Shown here: in pieces, positions 43,525-52,451 of the stretch
Layout of the letters: each line of letters opens with the position of its first letter
Numbering within the stretch: the first letter of the stretch is position 1
Source: Pedobacter frigoris
GTDB lineage: Bacteria; Bacteroidota; Bacteroidia; Sphingobacteriales; Sphingobacteriaceae
Length of the DNA: 64,000 nucleotides
Direction: 5' to 3'
NCBI RefSeq assembly: GCF_005116445.1
Contig: NZ_SWBQ01000003.1
Location: forward strand, 496,001-560,000
Position numbers and translations under genes: made by a program
Notes under the pieces: model-generated
The model's input: only the letters and a program-made list of their open reading frames with translations
Told to the model about the DNA's origin: nothing
Database searches by the model: none

Positions 43525-43854
43525 CTAATCCATTTCATCCAAAACTGTATATGCGGATAAAGTATTGAGTAGATGGTTTACGATTAGTAATTCTTTATGA
43601 TTGGTGATAAAACCCTGATAACTCAACTGACGGTGACAGGCATGCAACTGCTTGTTAAGCGCTTTGCCCAGATAGGCCTGCTCTATCCGTTCGACAAAAC
43701 TAACGAGGATGTTGAACGCATCATTGTCAACAGGCAGGTAATCAAGGATGACTAACATAATTTTGCGAACAGTATGGTGTAATGCAGTCAGGTCTAAGGC
43801 ATCACCAAGAACATGTACGTCTTTATTATTTTCTGAAAAACTACCGGTCAACAT
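43525..43854 (-). CDS. Small hypothetical protein (weak DUF6904-like pattern)
   Basis: 109 residues, starting LTGSFSENNKDVHVLGDALDLTALHHTVRKIM. The 'V-x-G-D-x-x-D-L-x-x-L' opening and LVSFVERIEQAYLGK recall DUF6904, but the match is weak and the protein is about half that length. No signal peptide or membrane helix. It lies upstream of the broken SDR on the same strand, with 164 bp between them that shows no gene. It may be intact or part of the decayed island. Confidence 0.5.
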   Translation of the reverse strand: MLTGSFSENNKDVHVLGDALDLTALHHTVRKIMLVILDYLPVDNDAFNILVSFVERIEQAYLGKALNKQLHACHRQLSYQGFITNHKELLIVNHLLNTLSAYTVLDEMD

Positions 43855-44047
43855 AATACATTTGCTTTTTTAGTGATGCAAAGCTGTGCATAAGTGATCA
43901 GTAGAGAAACAAATAATCCATGAGGTGTAAATATTTCAGGATGAACTGTAATATTTATCCGCGGAGCCTGATCAGGCTTTAATTTCCTTTAAGTATAATT
44001 AGTTTAGGCATGTTATTATTGACCCCACCATTAGGCCACCATGACCC

Positions 44048-44091
44048 CACAGTAACCCCACGTTTTTATATAAAAAGGTGGGGTTACTGTG
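44048..44091. repeat. 44-bp near-perfect palindrome
   Basis: Arms CACAGTAACCCCAC (44048-44061) and GTGGGGTTACTGTG (44078-44091) are exactly complementary. Between them is a second perfect palindrome TTTTTATATAAAAA (44063-44076), separated on each side by one unpaired G. Nearby on the left are two more GACCCCAC units. It is non-coding. It could be an RNA hairpin, an operator or a transposon-like end. Confidence 0.75.
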
Positions 44092-44164
44092 AATTAAGTA
44101 TAGGTTAATTATGGGATTAGTTTAAGCTTTGTAATAAGGTGGTTTAAGGGTGTCCATAAAAACA

Positions 44165-44201
44165 AAAAAGCCCTGCTTCAAAATATGAAGCAGGGCTTTT
44201 T
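44165..44201. terminator. Bidirectional terminator after the lipoprotein gene
   Basis: Perfect 16-bp stem (left arm AAAAAGCCCTGCTTCA) with a 5-nt loop and A/T runs on both sides, 15 bp beyond the leftward gene's stop. Confidence 0.9.
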
Positions 44202-44215
44202 AAATTAAAGTGATC

Positions 44216-45340
44216 TTAGTTCTCAGGCGCAATAACAAAGCCTGTTGCTGTTTTGATAAAAGATTTAGTTCCTGTCGGAGTTGCTCCTCTGAAAAGCGCA
44301 TAAGTAACTTTATATGAAACACCCGGATCTACCGGAGCATTCGGATACTTGACGTTCAGGATTACAATTAATCCGTCAGCTATTTGAGCCTCTGTCCAGT
44401 TATTGGCACCACCAGTTACATCAAATGAACCGAACTGTGCTAAGTTGCCACGTCCGGCTGCTGTTCCGGCAGTGCTGCCTCCGATAGTATTATAGTCTGC
44501 CCTTACCAAAGTATAATAAATAGTAGGGTCTGGTATCCATTTACTATCCTTTTTTAGAAAGGCAAGCGTAAGCGATGGCACCCAGTTGCCCGTAATATCG
44601 TAACTAAGCGCATATACCTTTTGATGCATGATAGTACCAGATTGCATATACTTGTAGGTCACATACCTCACATCACCAACTTTAGGAGCCACTATGCTAG
44701 GATCTGATTTCAATAACGTATTAAAATAAGCAGGCAGGTTGGCTACATCAGCCGAAGTAAACCCGTTGTTGATTCCTCTTCCCAAAGCAGCGTATTGGGC
44801 TGGCAACACTAGATATATTTTCTGCCAGCCGTTAGGCAACAATAGAAACGCGTCTGTAACTGTAACCCCTGCTGATGGTGTAGCATTGGACTGAAAGAAC
44901 TGGTAAGTAAGTAACACCAGTTTGTATGCAGGTGTTATAGCCTGTGGGTATTTCCACTCCAGGAAAGCTGCTGCCTGGGCAACGCTGTAAGTTTTAAATG
45001 TACCGTTACCTACTGCTGCGGCCGCATCTGTATAATCATTAGTAGTTACAGTGTACTGTATATTAGCAAAAACACTGTCGGCCGGCTTTATTGTGTTTGT
45101 CTTAAAGCTGTAAGTTACATTTGCTTTATATCCATTGGTCAGATGCGGATAGTTAGTATTCAGCATTGCAGCAATACCTGTATTGGCTGCATCGGCAGTC
45201 GCATAAAGTGTCGTACTGGCAATCGTTAATGTTCTGTTTTCCGCGACTGGTTTTATATTATTTATCTCATCCTTTAACGGATTACAGGCAGCAAAAACCA
45301 AGCTAATAAAAGCTGCCAGATACATTATATTCTTTTTCAT
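44216..45340 (-). CDS. Lipoprotein partner of a TonB-dependent receptor
   Basis: 374 residues from the ATG at 45340 (an ATG three codons earlier is also possible). The lipobox is VFAAC near residue 18. The mature protein has repeated modules of ~95 residues, each with A-x-x-x-L-x-x-(K/N)YP (e.g. AAFLEWKYPQ, GLIVILNVKYPNA) and Y-x-V-T-Y patterns. No enzyme motif is seen. It lies 10 bp downstream of the receptor gene, so it is probably a surface-exposed substrate-binding or partner lipoprotein. Not SusD by sequence. Ligand unknown. Confidence 0.75.
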   Translation of the reverse strand: MKKNIMYLAAFISLVFAACNPLKDEINNIKPVAENRTLTIASTTLYATADAANTGIAAMLNTNYPHLTNGYKANVTYSFKTNTIKPADSVFANIQYTVTTNDYTDAAAAVGNGTFKTYSVAQAAAFLEWKYPQAITPAYKLVLLTYQFFQSNATPSAGVTVTDAFLLLPNGWQKIYLVLPAQYAALGRGINNGFTSADVANLPAYFNTLLKSDPSIVAPKVGDVRYVTYKYMQSGTIMHQKVYALSYDITGNWVPSLTLAFLKKDSKWIPDPTIYYTLVRADYNTIGGSTAGTAAGRGNLAQFGSFDVTGGANNWTEAQIADGLIVILNVKYPNAPVDPGVSYKVTYALFRGATPTGTKSFIKTATGFVIAPEN

Positions 45341-45350
45341 GATAATCATC

Positions 45351-47936
45351 TTAAAAGTTAACTTTTAAACCCACTGTCCATGTTCTGCCTACACCGTAGT
45401 ATACGTTCGAATTGTTTACATCACTAATCCCATTATTAAACTGAGCATTTGAATCTGAGATATATTCAGCATCAAGCAAATTGTTTACGTTGGCAAACAT
45501 AGAAGATCTTACACCTGCAAATTTGAATTTAAATACTGCATTTACATCAACAAGCGAGTAATTAGGCAATTGCCATGGCACTAAATTCTCTGAGGTAATG
45601 GCAGTAGGAACAAATGAGGAATAAAAACGGCTAAAATAGTTATAGTCAGCGCCAATCCTTAAGTCTTCTGTTACATCAAATGATGCACCCAGAGCCAAAG
45701 TGGTTTGTGGCTGATCACCTACCCTAATGCCTTTTGTGTAAAGGGGGCCAATTGAACCGCCGGCTAAAGCTGTACCATTCACATCAGTAATTACCGCTTT
45801 TGGAACATTACTATCCCATTTCCAGTCACCTACAGATAGCATACCATTGATAGTCAGACCGTGTACCGGCATATATTTAAAATCAACTTCTACCCCTTGA
45901 TGCAAGGCATCAACACCGCTTAGGTTTGCCGTGTAAAACTGCTGAGTTGCCTGATCATAATATGGATTGATGGTAGATCTGTCTTTCCAGCTGGTGCGGT
46001 ATAAATTTAAGTTTCCAGAGAACTTCCTGCTTCTGTATCCGTAACCTAATTCGTAACTCAGTATTTTTTCTGTTACTGCATCAGGATTCTTCTTGTTTTG
46101 ATAGCCTGCAAAAACAGCTTCGAAAATAGGTGCCTTCTCTAAATAACCAACATTGGCAAATACGTTATGGTTCGCATCAATATTGTAGTTTGCACCACCT
46201 TTTGCCTGGTAACCCAGATTATTAACGGTTGCGCTCTTACGGTTTGGGTCGCTATTCAGGTATTTATAATGATCCACACGCTGATAAGATTGATTGTTTC
46301 CCGATAATGAAACAAAAGCAGAAAGCTTGTCATAGGAGTATTCAGCTTGTACGAACGCTCCCTGCCAGCCTACCAATCCATCATAATTGAACCCGATTTT
46401 ATCGCCGGTTTTGGCCATCTTAACCGGATTATTGATATCACCGGCACCGCGGGAAGTAGTAGGATTGCCATTTGCTATTTCTAAAACATATTCAGCACCT
46501 AACAAATTCCTTACAGAATTGTAGTGTTCACCTTTATACTGCCTTAAGTCGAGTCCTGCAAGCAGGTCGATTTTATCATTTAGTTTTTTCTTATAAGTAC
46601 TCAGCAAACCACCCCATTTGTGGTCATTTCTGTAGGATTGAAGGTAGGCTTTAGCACTTCCATCAGGCGATGCCGTATTTAAATCTACTAATGCATCGAT
46701 ATCTACAGGTGTATACTTGTTACCTGTTCTGGTCTCTAAAAATAGACCTGCGTTATTGGGAAATTCGTTTCCTCCCTTGCCTATAGAACCATAAAGTGCA
46801 GTAGATAATGTAGATGTTTCGTCAATGATCCAATTGTGATTTAATGAAACCTGCGGTTTGTGGTAATAGTTACCGCTTATTGTTTTCTCTTTTCCATTCA
46901 ATATCCCGTAGTTAGGATTGAATCTATTGCCTTGAGGGGCATTCTCGTAATAGGCCAGGTTAAAACGTTCAAATCTTGAACCATGGTACTGCGGAGCACC
47001 AAACCCTGTTAATGAGAGGCTATGGTTTGCGTTGATTACTTTAGATATGTTAAAGAAATAACTGTAAGCTTCATAAGCAAGGCCATTTACATAACCCTCG
47101 CCCACATTGCGTGAGCCCATAGCAGAAAATGCCCAGCCTTTATCCGTTAATCCCGTTGAATAAGAAAAAGTAGTTTTACTGTAACCGTTGTTTCCAAGTC
47201 CCTGATAAATAAATCCTCCTTTTTTAGCATCTGTTGTTCTGGTCTGGATGTTGATGGTACCACCAAGGGAAGGCACTGCTACTTTAGAAGCCCCAAGACC
47301 ACGTTGTGACTGTATGGAACTGGTTACGTCTGTAAGACCTGACCAGTTACTCCAAAATACACGACCATCTTCCATGTCATTTACAGGAATACCATTAATT
47401 AAGACAGCGATATTGGCACTTTGAAATCCCCTCATGTTAATCCTGGCATCACCAAAACCGCCTCCGGTACCTTTTGTAGCATAAACACCTGGCGTGGATT
47501 TCAGCAATTCAGGAAATTCCTGCTGAGCTCCTTTTTCTTCTATACGCTCGGCATTAATAGTTGAAACCGCTACGGGGGTTTTTCTGTCGATAGCTCTTGC
47601 ATTAGCTATGATCATTACCTCATTCATGGTATTGGTATTGGAGACCAAAATAACTTGTCCCAAATCAGTAGTTCCCGCAGGCACTACAACTTCTTTCTTT
47701 TGGTATCCTACATAAGAAATTACCAAAACATTTGATCCATCTTGCTTTTTGATTGAAAAGCTGCCGTCTGTAGATGTGGAAACAGACAGAGATGTACCTT
47801 TAAGACTTACCGCTGCTCCCGGCAACGATTCTTTTGTTAATGAATCTACCACCGTACCCCTAATCTGCTGGGCAAAAACACTGACAGCGAGAAATTGAAG
47901 TGACAAAGTGAAGATGATGAGTAGAGATTTCTTCAT
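45351..47936 (-). CDS. TonB-dependent receptor with carboxypeptidase-regulatory domain
   Basis: 861 residues. Signal peptide ends SVFAQQ. Carboxypeptidase-like regulatory domain ~24-105 (GTVVDSLTKESLPGAAVSLKG). Plug ~115-230 with FPELLKSTPGVYATKGTGGG, RINMRGFQSANIAVLINGIP and GTINIQTRT. The rest is a 22-stranded barrel with the typical GSRFERFNL strand pattern and a C-terminal TVGLKVNF. It imports a large ligand across the outer membrane using TonB energy; the family of ligand cannot be told. Paired with the downstream lipoprotein. Its promoter has a dyad between the -7 box and the -33 region. Confidence 0.92.
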   Translation of the reverse strand: MKKSLLIIFTLSLQFLAVSVFAQQIRGTVVDSLTKESLPGAAVSLKGTSLSVSTSTDGSFSIKKQDGSNVLVISYVGYQKKEVVVPAGTTDLGQVILVSNTNTMNEVMIIANARAIDRKTPVAVSTINAERIEEKGAQQEFPELLKSTPGVYATKGTGGGFGDARINMRGFQSANIAVLINGIPVNDMEDGRVFWSNWSGLTDVTSSIQSQRGLGASKVAVPSLGGTINIQTRTTDAKKGGFIYQGLGNNGYSKTTFSYSTGLTDKGWAFSAMGSRNVGEGYVNGLAYEAYSYFFNISKVINANHSLSLTGFGAPQYHGSRFERFNLAYYENAPQGNRFNPNYGILNGKEKTISGNYYHKPQVSLNHNWIIDETSTLSTALYGSIGKGGNEFPNNAGLFLETRTGNKYTPVDIDALVDLNTASPDGSAKAYLQSYRNDHKWGGLLSTYKKKLNDKIDLLAGLDLRQYKGEHYNSVRNLLGAEYVLEIANGNPTTSRGAGDINNPVKMAKTGDKIGFNYDGLVGWQGAFVQAEYSYDKLSAFVSLSGNNQSYQRVDHYKYLNSDPNRKSATVNNLGYQAKGGANYNIDANHNVFANVGYLEKAPIFEAVFAGYQNKKNPDAVTEKILSYELGYGYRSRKFSGNLNLYRTSWKDRSTINPYYDQATQQFYTANLSGVDALHQGVEVDFKYMPVHGLTINGMLSVGDWKWDSNVPKAVITDVNGTALAGGSIGPLYTKGIRVGDQPQTTLALGASFDVTEDLRIGADYNYFSRFYSSFVPTAITSENLVPWQLPNYSLVDVNAVFKFKFAGVRSSMFANVNNLLDAEYISDSNAQFNNGISDVNNSNVYYGVGRTWTVGLKVNF

Positions 47937-47991
47937 ACTTTTTGATTGTTTTAATTATGATATTTATTAGGGTAATAAGTATTAATACCTG

Positions 47992-48023
47992 CAAAGGTAA
48001 AAATTAATTATGCAAGCATAATT
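47992..48023 (-). promoter_or_regulatory. Promoter and candidate operator of the TonB receptor operon
   Basis: Read leftwards: TACCTTTG at 47992-47999 is an exact TAnnTTTG -7 box. Six bp upstream of it begins the perfect dyad AATTATGC-AA-GCATAATT (48006-48023, 8-bp arms), covering the -14 to -31 region where a repressor would block transcription. The regulator is unknown; iron or nutrient control is plausible for a TonB receptor. Confidence 0.55.
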
Positions 48024-48269
48024 GATCTGCATGTTAAATAATTATTAATAATGTCAAAACTTTTCAACATTTAACATAAAAATCACATTTATAACTTTCA
48101 GTTTACCAGTTATTTGTACTCGTTCTACATAATTCCTCGTCTGTTTCTTACTCAAGAACCTGAAATTATAGGATTAAAATGACGAGGTCAAAAATCATAA
48201 AGAGGTTATTAACAAACATTTTTTTTATTTTTGGCCTTTACTAAAGTTAAAATTCCTTTAAATAAAGAT
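48024..48269. other. Divergent intergenic region before lpdA
   Basis: AT-rich. For lpdA, TATTTTTG at 48226-48233 is an exact -7 box. A TTG reading-frame start at 48231 falls inside that box and cannot be the real start. The remaining ~200 bp shows no gene. Confidence 0.6.
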
Positions 48270-49658
48270 ATGAACTACGATGTAATTGTAATAGGCAGCG
48301 GTCCGGGTGGATACGTAGCCGCGATAAGAGCTTCTCAGTTGGGTTTGAAAACTGCAGTTGTGGAACGTGAGTCGTTGGGTGGAATCTGCCTTAACTGGGG
48401 ATGTATACCAACAAAAGCGCTTCTTAAAAGTGCACAGGTTTTTGAATATATCAATCATGCTTCAGAATATGGTATTAAAACTGCTGAAGCCGAGGCTGAT
48501 TTTGCTGCTGTGATTAAACGTAGCCGTGGCGTTGCCGATGGCATGAGCAAAGGCGTTCAGTTTTTAATGAAAAAGAACAAGATTGATGTAATTATGGGCA
48601 TCGGAAAAGCTAAACCTGGAAACAAGGTGGAAGTGAAAGCTGCTGACGGGTCTCAAAAGGAATATACTGCAACCAGCATTATCCTGGCTACAGGCGGCAG
48701 GTCCAGAGAATTACCCAATCTGAAACAAGATGGCAAAAAAGTAATTGGCTACAGACAAGCGATGGTATTACCTGAGCAGCCAAAATCTATGGTGGTGGTA
48801 GGATCAGGAGCTATAGGTGTGGAGTTTGCTTATTTCTATGCTACGCTTGGCACTAAAGTTACCGTGGTAGAATTCATGGAGAATGTAGTGCCAGTAGAGG
48901 ATGAAGATGTATCGAAACAATTGCTTCGCAGCTTCAAAAAAGCAGGTATTGAGGTGATGACTTCTTCAAGTGTTGAATCTGTAGATACCAGCGGAACAGG
49001 TTGTAAGGTACAGGTTAAAACTGCTTCCGGAATGCAGACGCTAGAATGTGACATCGTCCTTTCTGCCGCAGGAGTAGTAGCCAATATTGAAAATATCGGT
49101 TTAGAAGAAACCGGAATAAAAACAGAAAAAGGAAAAGTTGTTGTTGACGAGTTTTACAACACCTCGGTAAAGGGATATTATGCGATTGGTGACATTGTAG
49201 GCGGACAAGCTTTAGCTCACGTTGCTTCTGCAGAAGGTATCATTTGTGTAGAGAAAATTGCCGGACACAAACCAGAACCATTAGATTACAACAACATCCC
49301 TGGATGCACTTATTGCAGTCCAGAAATTGCTTCTGTAGGTTATACAGAAAAAGCGGCTAAAGCGGCAGGCTATGAATTGAAGATCGGTAAGTTCCCTTTC
49401 TCTGCCTCAGGTAAAGCAAGTGCTGCAGGTGCTAAAGATGGATTTGTGAAATTGATCTTTGATGCTAAATACGGCGAATTGTTAGGCGCACACATGATTG
49501 GTGCAAACGTAACTGAGATGATCGCTGAAATCGTTGTTGCGCGTAAACTGGAAACAACCGGACATGAGATGATTAAATCTGTACACCCTCACCCAACCAT
49601 GAGTGAAGCAATTATGGAAGCTGCTGCTGATGCTTACGGAGAAGTAATACATTTGTAA
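48270..49658 (+). CDS. lpdA: Dihydrolipoyl dehydrogenase (E3)
   Basis: 462 residues from the ATG at 48270. The frame can be read from TTG at 48231, but that TTG is part of the -7 box. FAD site VIGSGPGGYVAAIRA, redox-active disulfide C40/C45 in GGICLNWGCIPTK, NAD site VVGSGAIGVEFA, and the C-terminal catalytic HPHPTMSEAIMEAA. It reoxidises lipoamide of the pyruvate, 2-oxoglutarate or branched-chain dehydrogenase complexes. It stands alone, followed by a terminator, and no E1/E2 genes are adjacent. Confidence 0.96.
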   Translation: MNYDVIVIGSGPGGYVAAIRASQLGLKTAVVERESLGGICLNWGCIPTKALLKSAQVFEYINHASEYGIKTAEAEADFAAVIKRSRGVADGMSKGVQFLMKKNKIDVIMGIGKAKPGNKVEVKAADGSQKEYTATSIILATGGRSRELPNLKQDGKKVIGYRQAMVLPEQPKSMVVVGSGAIGVEFAYFYATLGTKVTVVEFMENVVPVEDEDVSKQLLRSFKKAGIEVMTSSSVESVDTSGTGCKVQVKTASGMQTLECDIVLSAAGVVANIENIGLEETGIKTEKGKVVVDEFYNTSVKGYYAIGDIVGGQALAHVASAEGIICVEKIAGHKPEPLDYNNIPGCTYCSPEIASVGYTEKAAKAAGYELKIGKFPFSASGKASAAGAKDGFVKLIFDAKYGELLGAHMIGANVTEMIAEIVVARKLETTGHEMIKSVHPHPTMSEAIMEAAADAYGEVIHL

Positions 49659-49749
49659 TTTGAGTGATCTGCTTGAGGGCTGCATTACTTTGCGCTAAAG
49701 GAGTGCAAAGAACGCTATGCCCTCTCCCAGACACTAAAATTACCGCCAA

Positions 49750-49797
49750 AAAACTAAATAAAAAAGGCCGCGTGTGCGGCCTTTTTTATTTAGTTTT
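49750..49797. terminator. Strong bidirectional terminator after lpdA
   Basis: Perfect 22-bp inverted repeat (49750-49771 with 49776-49797) around a GTGT loop. The GC-rich core GGCCGC/GCGGCC is flanked by A6/T6 runs. It lies 91 bp after lpdA. Confidence 0.93.
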
Positions 49798-49820
49798 ACC
49801 ATAGCTTACTTATTCCAAAT

Positions 49821-50669
49821 ATGAATTTACATACGATTGAGACCGGACTTTTTAAACTTGATGGTGGCGCTATGTTTGGCGTGGTTCCCAAATCTATATG
49901 GCAAAAAAGTAATCCTGCAGATGCCAACAACATGTGTACATGGGCCATGCGTTGTCTGCTGATCGAAGATGGTGAAAGATTGATCCTTATAGACAATGGG
50001 ATCGGAGACAAACAGGATGAAAAATTCCTGAGCCATTATCATTTGCATGGAGACGATACGCTGGATAAATCTCTTGCAGCAAAGGGATTCAGCAGAGATG
50101 ATATTACAGATGTCTTTCTCACCCACCTTCATTTTGATCATTGCGGGGGCTCTATTGTGCGTGTTGGCGACAAACTTCGCCCTGCATTTAAAAATGCGTT
50201 CTACTGGAGCAATGAAAAACACTGGGACTGGGCAGTAAATCCTAATGACAGGGAGAAAGCCTCTTTTTTGAAAGATAACATTCTGCCTATACAGGAAAGC
50301 GGACAATTGAGATTTATTGAAGATACTGACGGCATTGAGTTTCATGATGGCATCAATGTTAGATTTGCTTATGGACACACGGATGCCATGATGATTCCGC
50401 AAATAAAATATAAAGACAAGACGATAGTTTATATGGCAGATTTACTGCCTTCGACAGGACACATACCCCTGCCCTATGTAATGTCGTATGACATGTTTCC
50501 ACTACAAACATTGAAAGAGAAAAAGTCATTTTTACAGGAGGCAACGGATAACAATTACATACTATACCTGGAGCATGACCCGGTAAATGAATGCTGTACA
50601 CTTCAACAGACTGAAAAAGGCATTAGGGTCAATCAGACATTCAATTTAAATGAGCTTACCTCGACATAA
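49821..50669 (+). CDS. Metallo-beta-lactamase-fold hydrolase
   Basis: 282 residues. The MBL zinc motif THLHFDHCGG (H-x-H-x-D-H) is at about residue 96-105, with LIDNGIG before it and YGHTDAMMIPQI and LEHDP supplying later metal ligands. No signal peptide, so cytoplasmic. The layout resembles AHL-lactonase-like and quinolone-type members but the substrate is not known. It stands alone, 24 bp after the lpdA terminator. Confidence 0.92.
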   Translation: MNLHTIETGLFKLDGGAMFGVVPKSIWQKSNPADANNMCTWAMRCLLIEDGERLILIDNGIGDKQDEKFLSHYHLHGDDTLDKSLAAKGFSRDDITDVFLTHLHFDHCGGSIVRVGDKLRPAFKNAFYWSNEKHWDWAVNPNDREKASFLKDNILPIQESGQLRFIEDTDGIEFHDGINVRFAYGHTDAMMIPQIKYKDKTIVYMADLLPSTGHIPLPYVMSYDMFPLQTLKEKKSFLQEATDNNYILYLEHDPVNECCTLQQTEKGIRVNQTFNLNELTST

Positions 50670-50761
50670 ACAAAAAAATAGCTCCAAACCATTTCTGTTT
50701 ATTTTTTTTTTATAAATTTAGGTAATGTTATCAACCTAAGTAAAAACAAATAAAAAACATT

Positions 50762-51091
50762 ATGGGTAAATTTGAAATTACAACAAGAAAAAATGGCGAA
50801 ACTCAGTTCAATCTAAAGGCAGGAAATGGCCAGGTTATTTTAACGAGTGAAGGATACTCAAGCAAAAGCGCTTGTCTGAACGGTATAGAATCAGTTAAAA
50901 AAAATTCTCAGGATGACAGCAGATATGACAAGCTGACTTCCTCAAACGGAAAACCTTATTTCAATTTGAAAGCGAGTAATGGGCAGATCATTGGAGCGAG
51001 TGAAATGTACGAAAGTATAGCCAGCAGAGACAATGGTATTGAGTCCGTGAAAAAGAACGCTCCCGAAGCTGAACTTTCTGATTTAACGTAG
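50762..51091 (+). CDS. YegP-like protein with two DUF1508 repeats
   Basis: 109 residues, two tandem ~50-residue repeats: KFEITTRKNGETQFNLKAGN...GIESVKKN, then KLTSSNGKPYFNLKASNGQI...GIESVKKN. Each has the DUF1508 'F-x-L-K-A-x-N-G-x-(V/I)I' core. Cytoplasmic, function unknown (E. coli YegP belongs here). It has its own promoter region and terminator. Confidence 0.93.
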   Translation: MGKFEITTRKNGETQFNLKAGNGQVILTSEGYSSKSACLNGIESVKKNSQDDSRYDKLTSSNGKPYFNLKASNGQIIGASEMYESIASRDNGIESVKKNAPEAELSDLT

Positions 51092-51485
51092 AAAAAAGAA
51101 TATTAAATTTAAAAGTCCTGTCAGCATAAGCATGCAGACAGGACTTTTTATTATACATTTTTTCGTGTAATCGTTTTATTTTTTGAAGTCAGATTTTTGA
51201 GTTTTATCTATATAATCTTACATTACAAAATAAAATTTCGGTAGCAAAACACTTAATCTTCCTTAGAAATTACAAAACAACAAACTGGAAAACAACACAT
51301 TAACATATAAAAACATCCAAAAGTAGCTATACTGACAAAAGTATTTTGGAATAATTTTTGCTGTGGAATTATTGTATAAATAAAAGGTGTAAAGTGTAAC
51401 GTTTTCAGTAATTTATGTTTTCTAATTGCCTTTAAATTCTTACTTTTGCACGTTCAAAACACATAACGAGTACCAAAGCATATAG
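51092..51485 (+). promoter_or_regulatory. yegP-like terminator and rpoD promoter region
   Basis: 394 bp. A terminator lies at 51111-51148 (12-bp stem AAAAGTCCTGTC / GACAGGACTTTT). The remainder is AT-rich with no reading frame. The exact -7 box TACTTTTG at 51441-51448 predicts rpoD transcription from about 51455, a leader of about 30 nt. Confidence 0.65.
51111..51148 (+). terminator. Terminator after the yegP-like gene
   Basis: Perfect 12-bp stem with a 14-nt loop and trailing TTTTTA, 20 bp after the stop. Confidence 0.9.
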
Positions 51486-52346
51486 ATGAGACAACTCAAA
51501 ATCACGCAATCAATTACCAATCGCGAAAGTCAATCCCTAGACAAATATCTTCACGAAATTGGTAAAGTAGATTTAATCACCGCCGAAGAAGAAGTAATTT
51601 TAGCAAGAAAGATACGGGAAGGAGATCAGGCTGCATTAGAACGTTTAACTAAAACCAACTTGCGTTTCGTAGTTTCTGTTGCTAAGCAATATCAGAATCA
51701 AGGATTAACACTGGGAGACTTAATTAACGAAGGTAATCTTGGTTTAATTAAGGCCGCAAAGCGTTTTGATGAGACTAAAGGTTTCAAGTTTATCTCTTAT
51801 GCAGTTTGGTGGATTCGTCAGTCAATATTACAAGCTATTGCGGAACAAAGCCGTATTGTACGTTTACCTTTAAACCAGGTTGGTTCATTGAGTAAAATCA
51901 GTAAAGCTTTCTCTAAACTTGAGCAGGAATACGAGCGTGAGCCATCTCCTGAAGAACTTGCAGATATACTGGAAACTACGGTAGATAAAATATCTGACAC
52001 TTTGAGCAACTCAGGCCGCCACGTTTCAATGGATGCTCCGTTTGTTCAGGGTGAGGAAAACACACTACTTGATGTATTGGAAAACCATGAACCAAATACT
52101 GACAGCAGTCTGATTAACGAATCACTTTCAGAAGAAATCAAACGTTCACTTTCTACGCTAACTGAGCGTGAGCGTGAAATTATCGTTCTTTTCTTTGGAT
52201 TAAGTACAAACCATCCCCTATCGCTTGAAGAGATTGGTGAAAAATTCAACTTAACACGTGAGCGTGTTCGCCAAATTAAAGACAAAGCGTTACAACGCCT
52301 TCGTCATACATCAAGAAGTAAAATATTAAAATCTTATTTAGGATAA
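51486..52346 (+). CDS. rpoD: RNA polymerase primary sigma factor RpoD/SigA
   Basis: 286 residues. Starts [22 protein letters not shown], the short Bacteroidota form lacking region 1.1. Region 1.2-2 includes [45 protein letters not shown] and [12 protein letters not shown] (-10/-7 recognition), and region 4 ends [25 protein letters not shown]. It recognises the TAnnTTTG promoters that occur throughout the window. It has a private terminator at 52389-52418. Confidence 0.96.
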   Translation: MRQLKITQSITNRESQSLDKYLHEIGKVDLITAEEEVILARKIREGDQAALERLTKTNLRFVVSVAKQYQNQGLTLGDLINEGNLGLIKAAKRFDETKGFKFISYAVWWIRQSILQAIAEQSRIVRLPLNQVGSLSKISKAFSKLEQEYEREPSPEELADILETTVDKISDTLSNSGRHVSMDAPFVQGEENTLLDVLENHEPNTDSSLINESLSEEIKRSLSTLTEREREIIVLFFGLSTNHPLSLEEIGEKFNLTRERVRQIKDKALQRLRHTSRSKILKSYLG

Positions 52347-52388
52347 TGCATCAGGCCAATATGGTCATCATCCTGAAATATATAAAAT

Positions 52389-52418
52389 AAAAAGATTGGG
52401 TACTCGCCCGATCTTTTT
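52389..52418 (+). terminator. Terminator of rpoD
   Basis: 12-bp stem AAAAAGATTGGG / CCCGATCTTTTT (one G-U pair) with a 6-nt loop, 42 bp after the rpoD stop. Confidence 0.9.
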
Positions 52419-52451
52419 ACTTTTGTGCCATTCTAACCAAAATTTCATAAC

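Larger units (their letters stand above)
43855..44215. other. Intergenic region with palindrome and terminator
   Basis: 361 bp with no reading frame of note. It contains three ACCCCAC units (44013-44061 area), the 44-bp palindrome at 44048-44091 and the terminator at 44165-44201. The rest is plain AT-rich sequence. Confidence 0.6.

Noticed and set aside
49750..49797. Transposon inverted repeat
   Set aside because: GC-rich core with A/T runs directly after a stop is a terminator; no transposase or target duplication.
49827..50402. 191-codon leftward frame
   Set aside because: Antisense to the MBL-fold gene, which has the full zinc motif.
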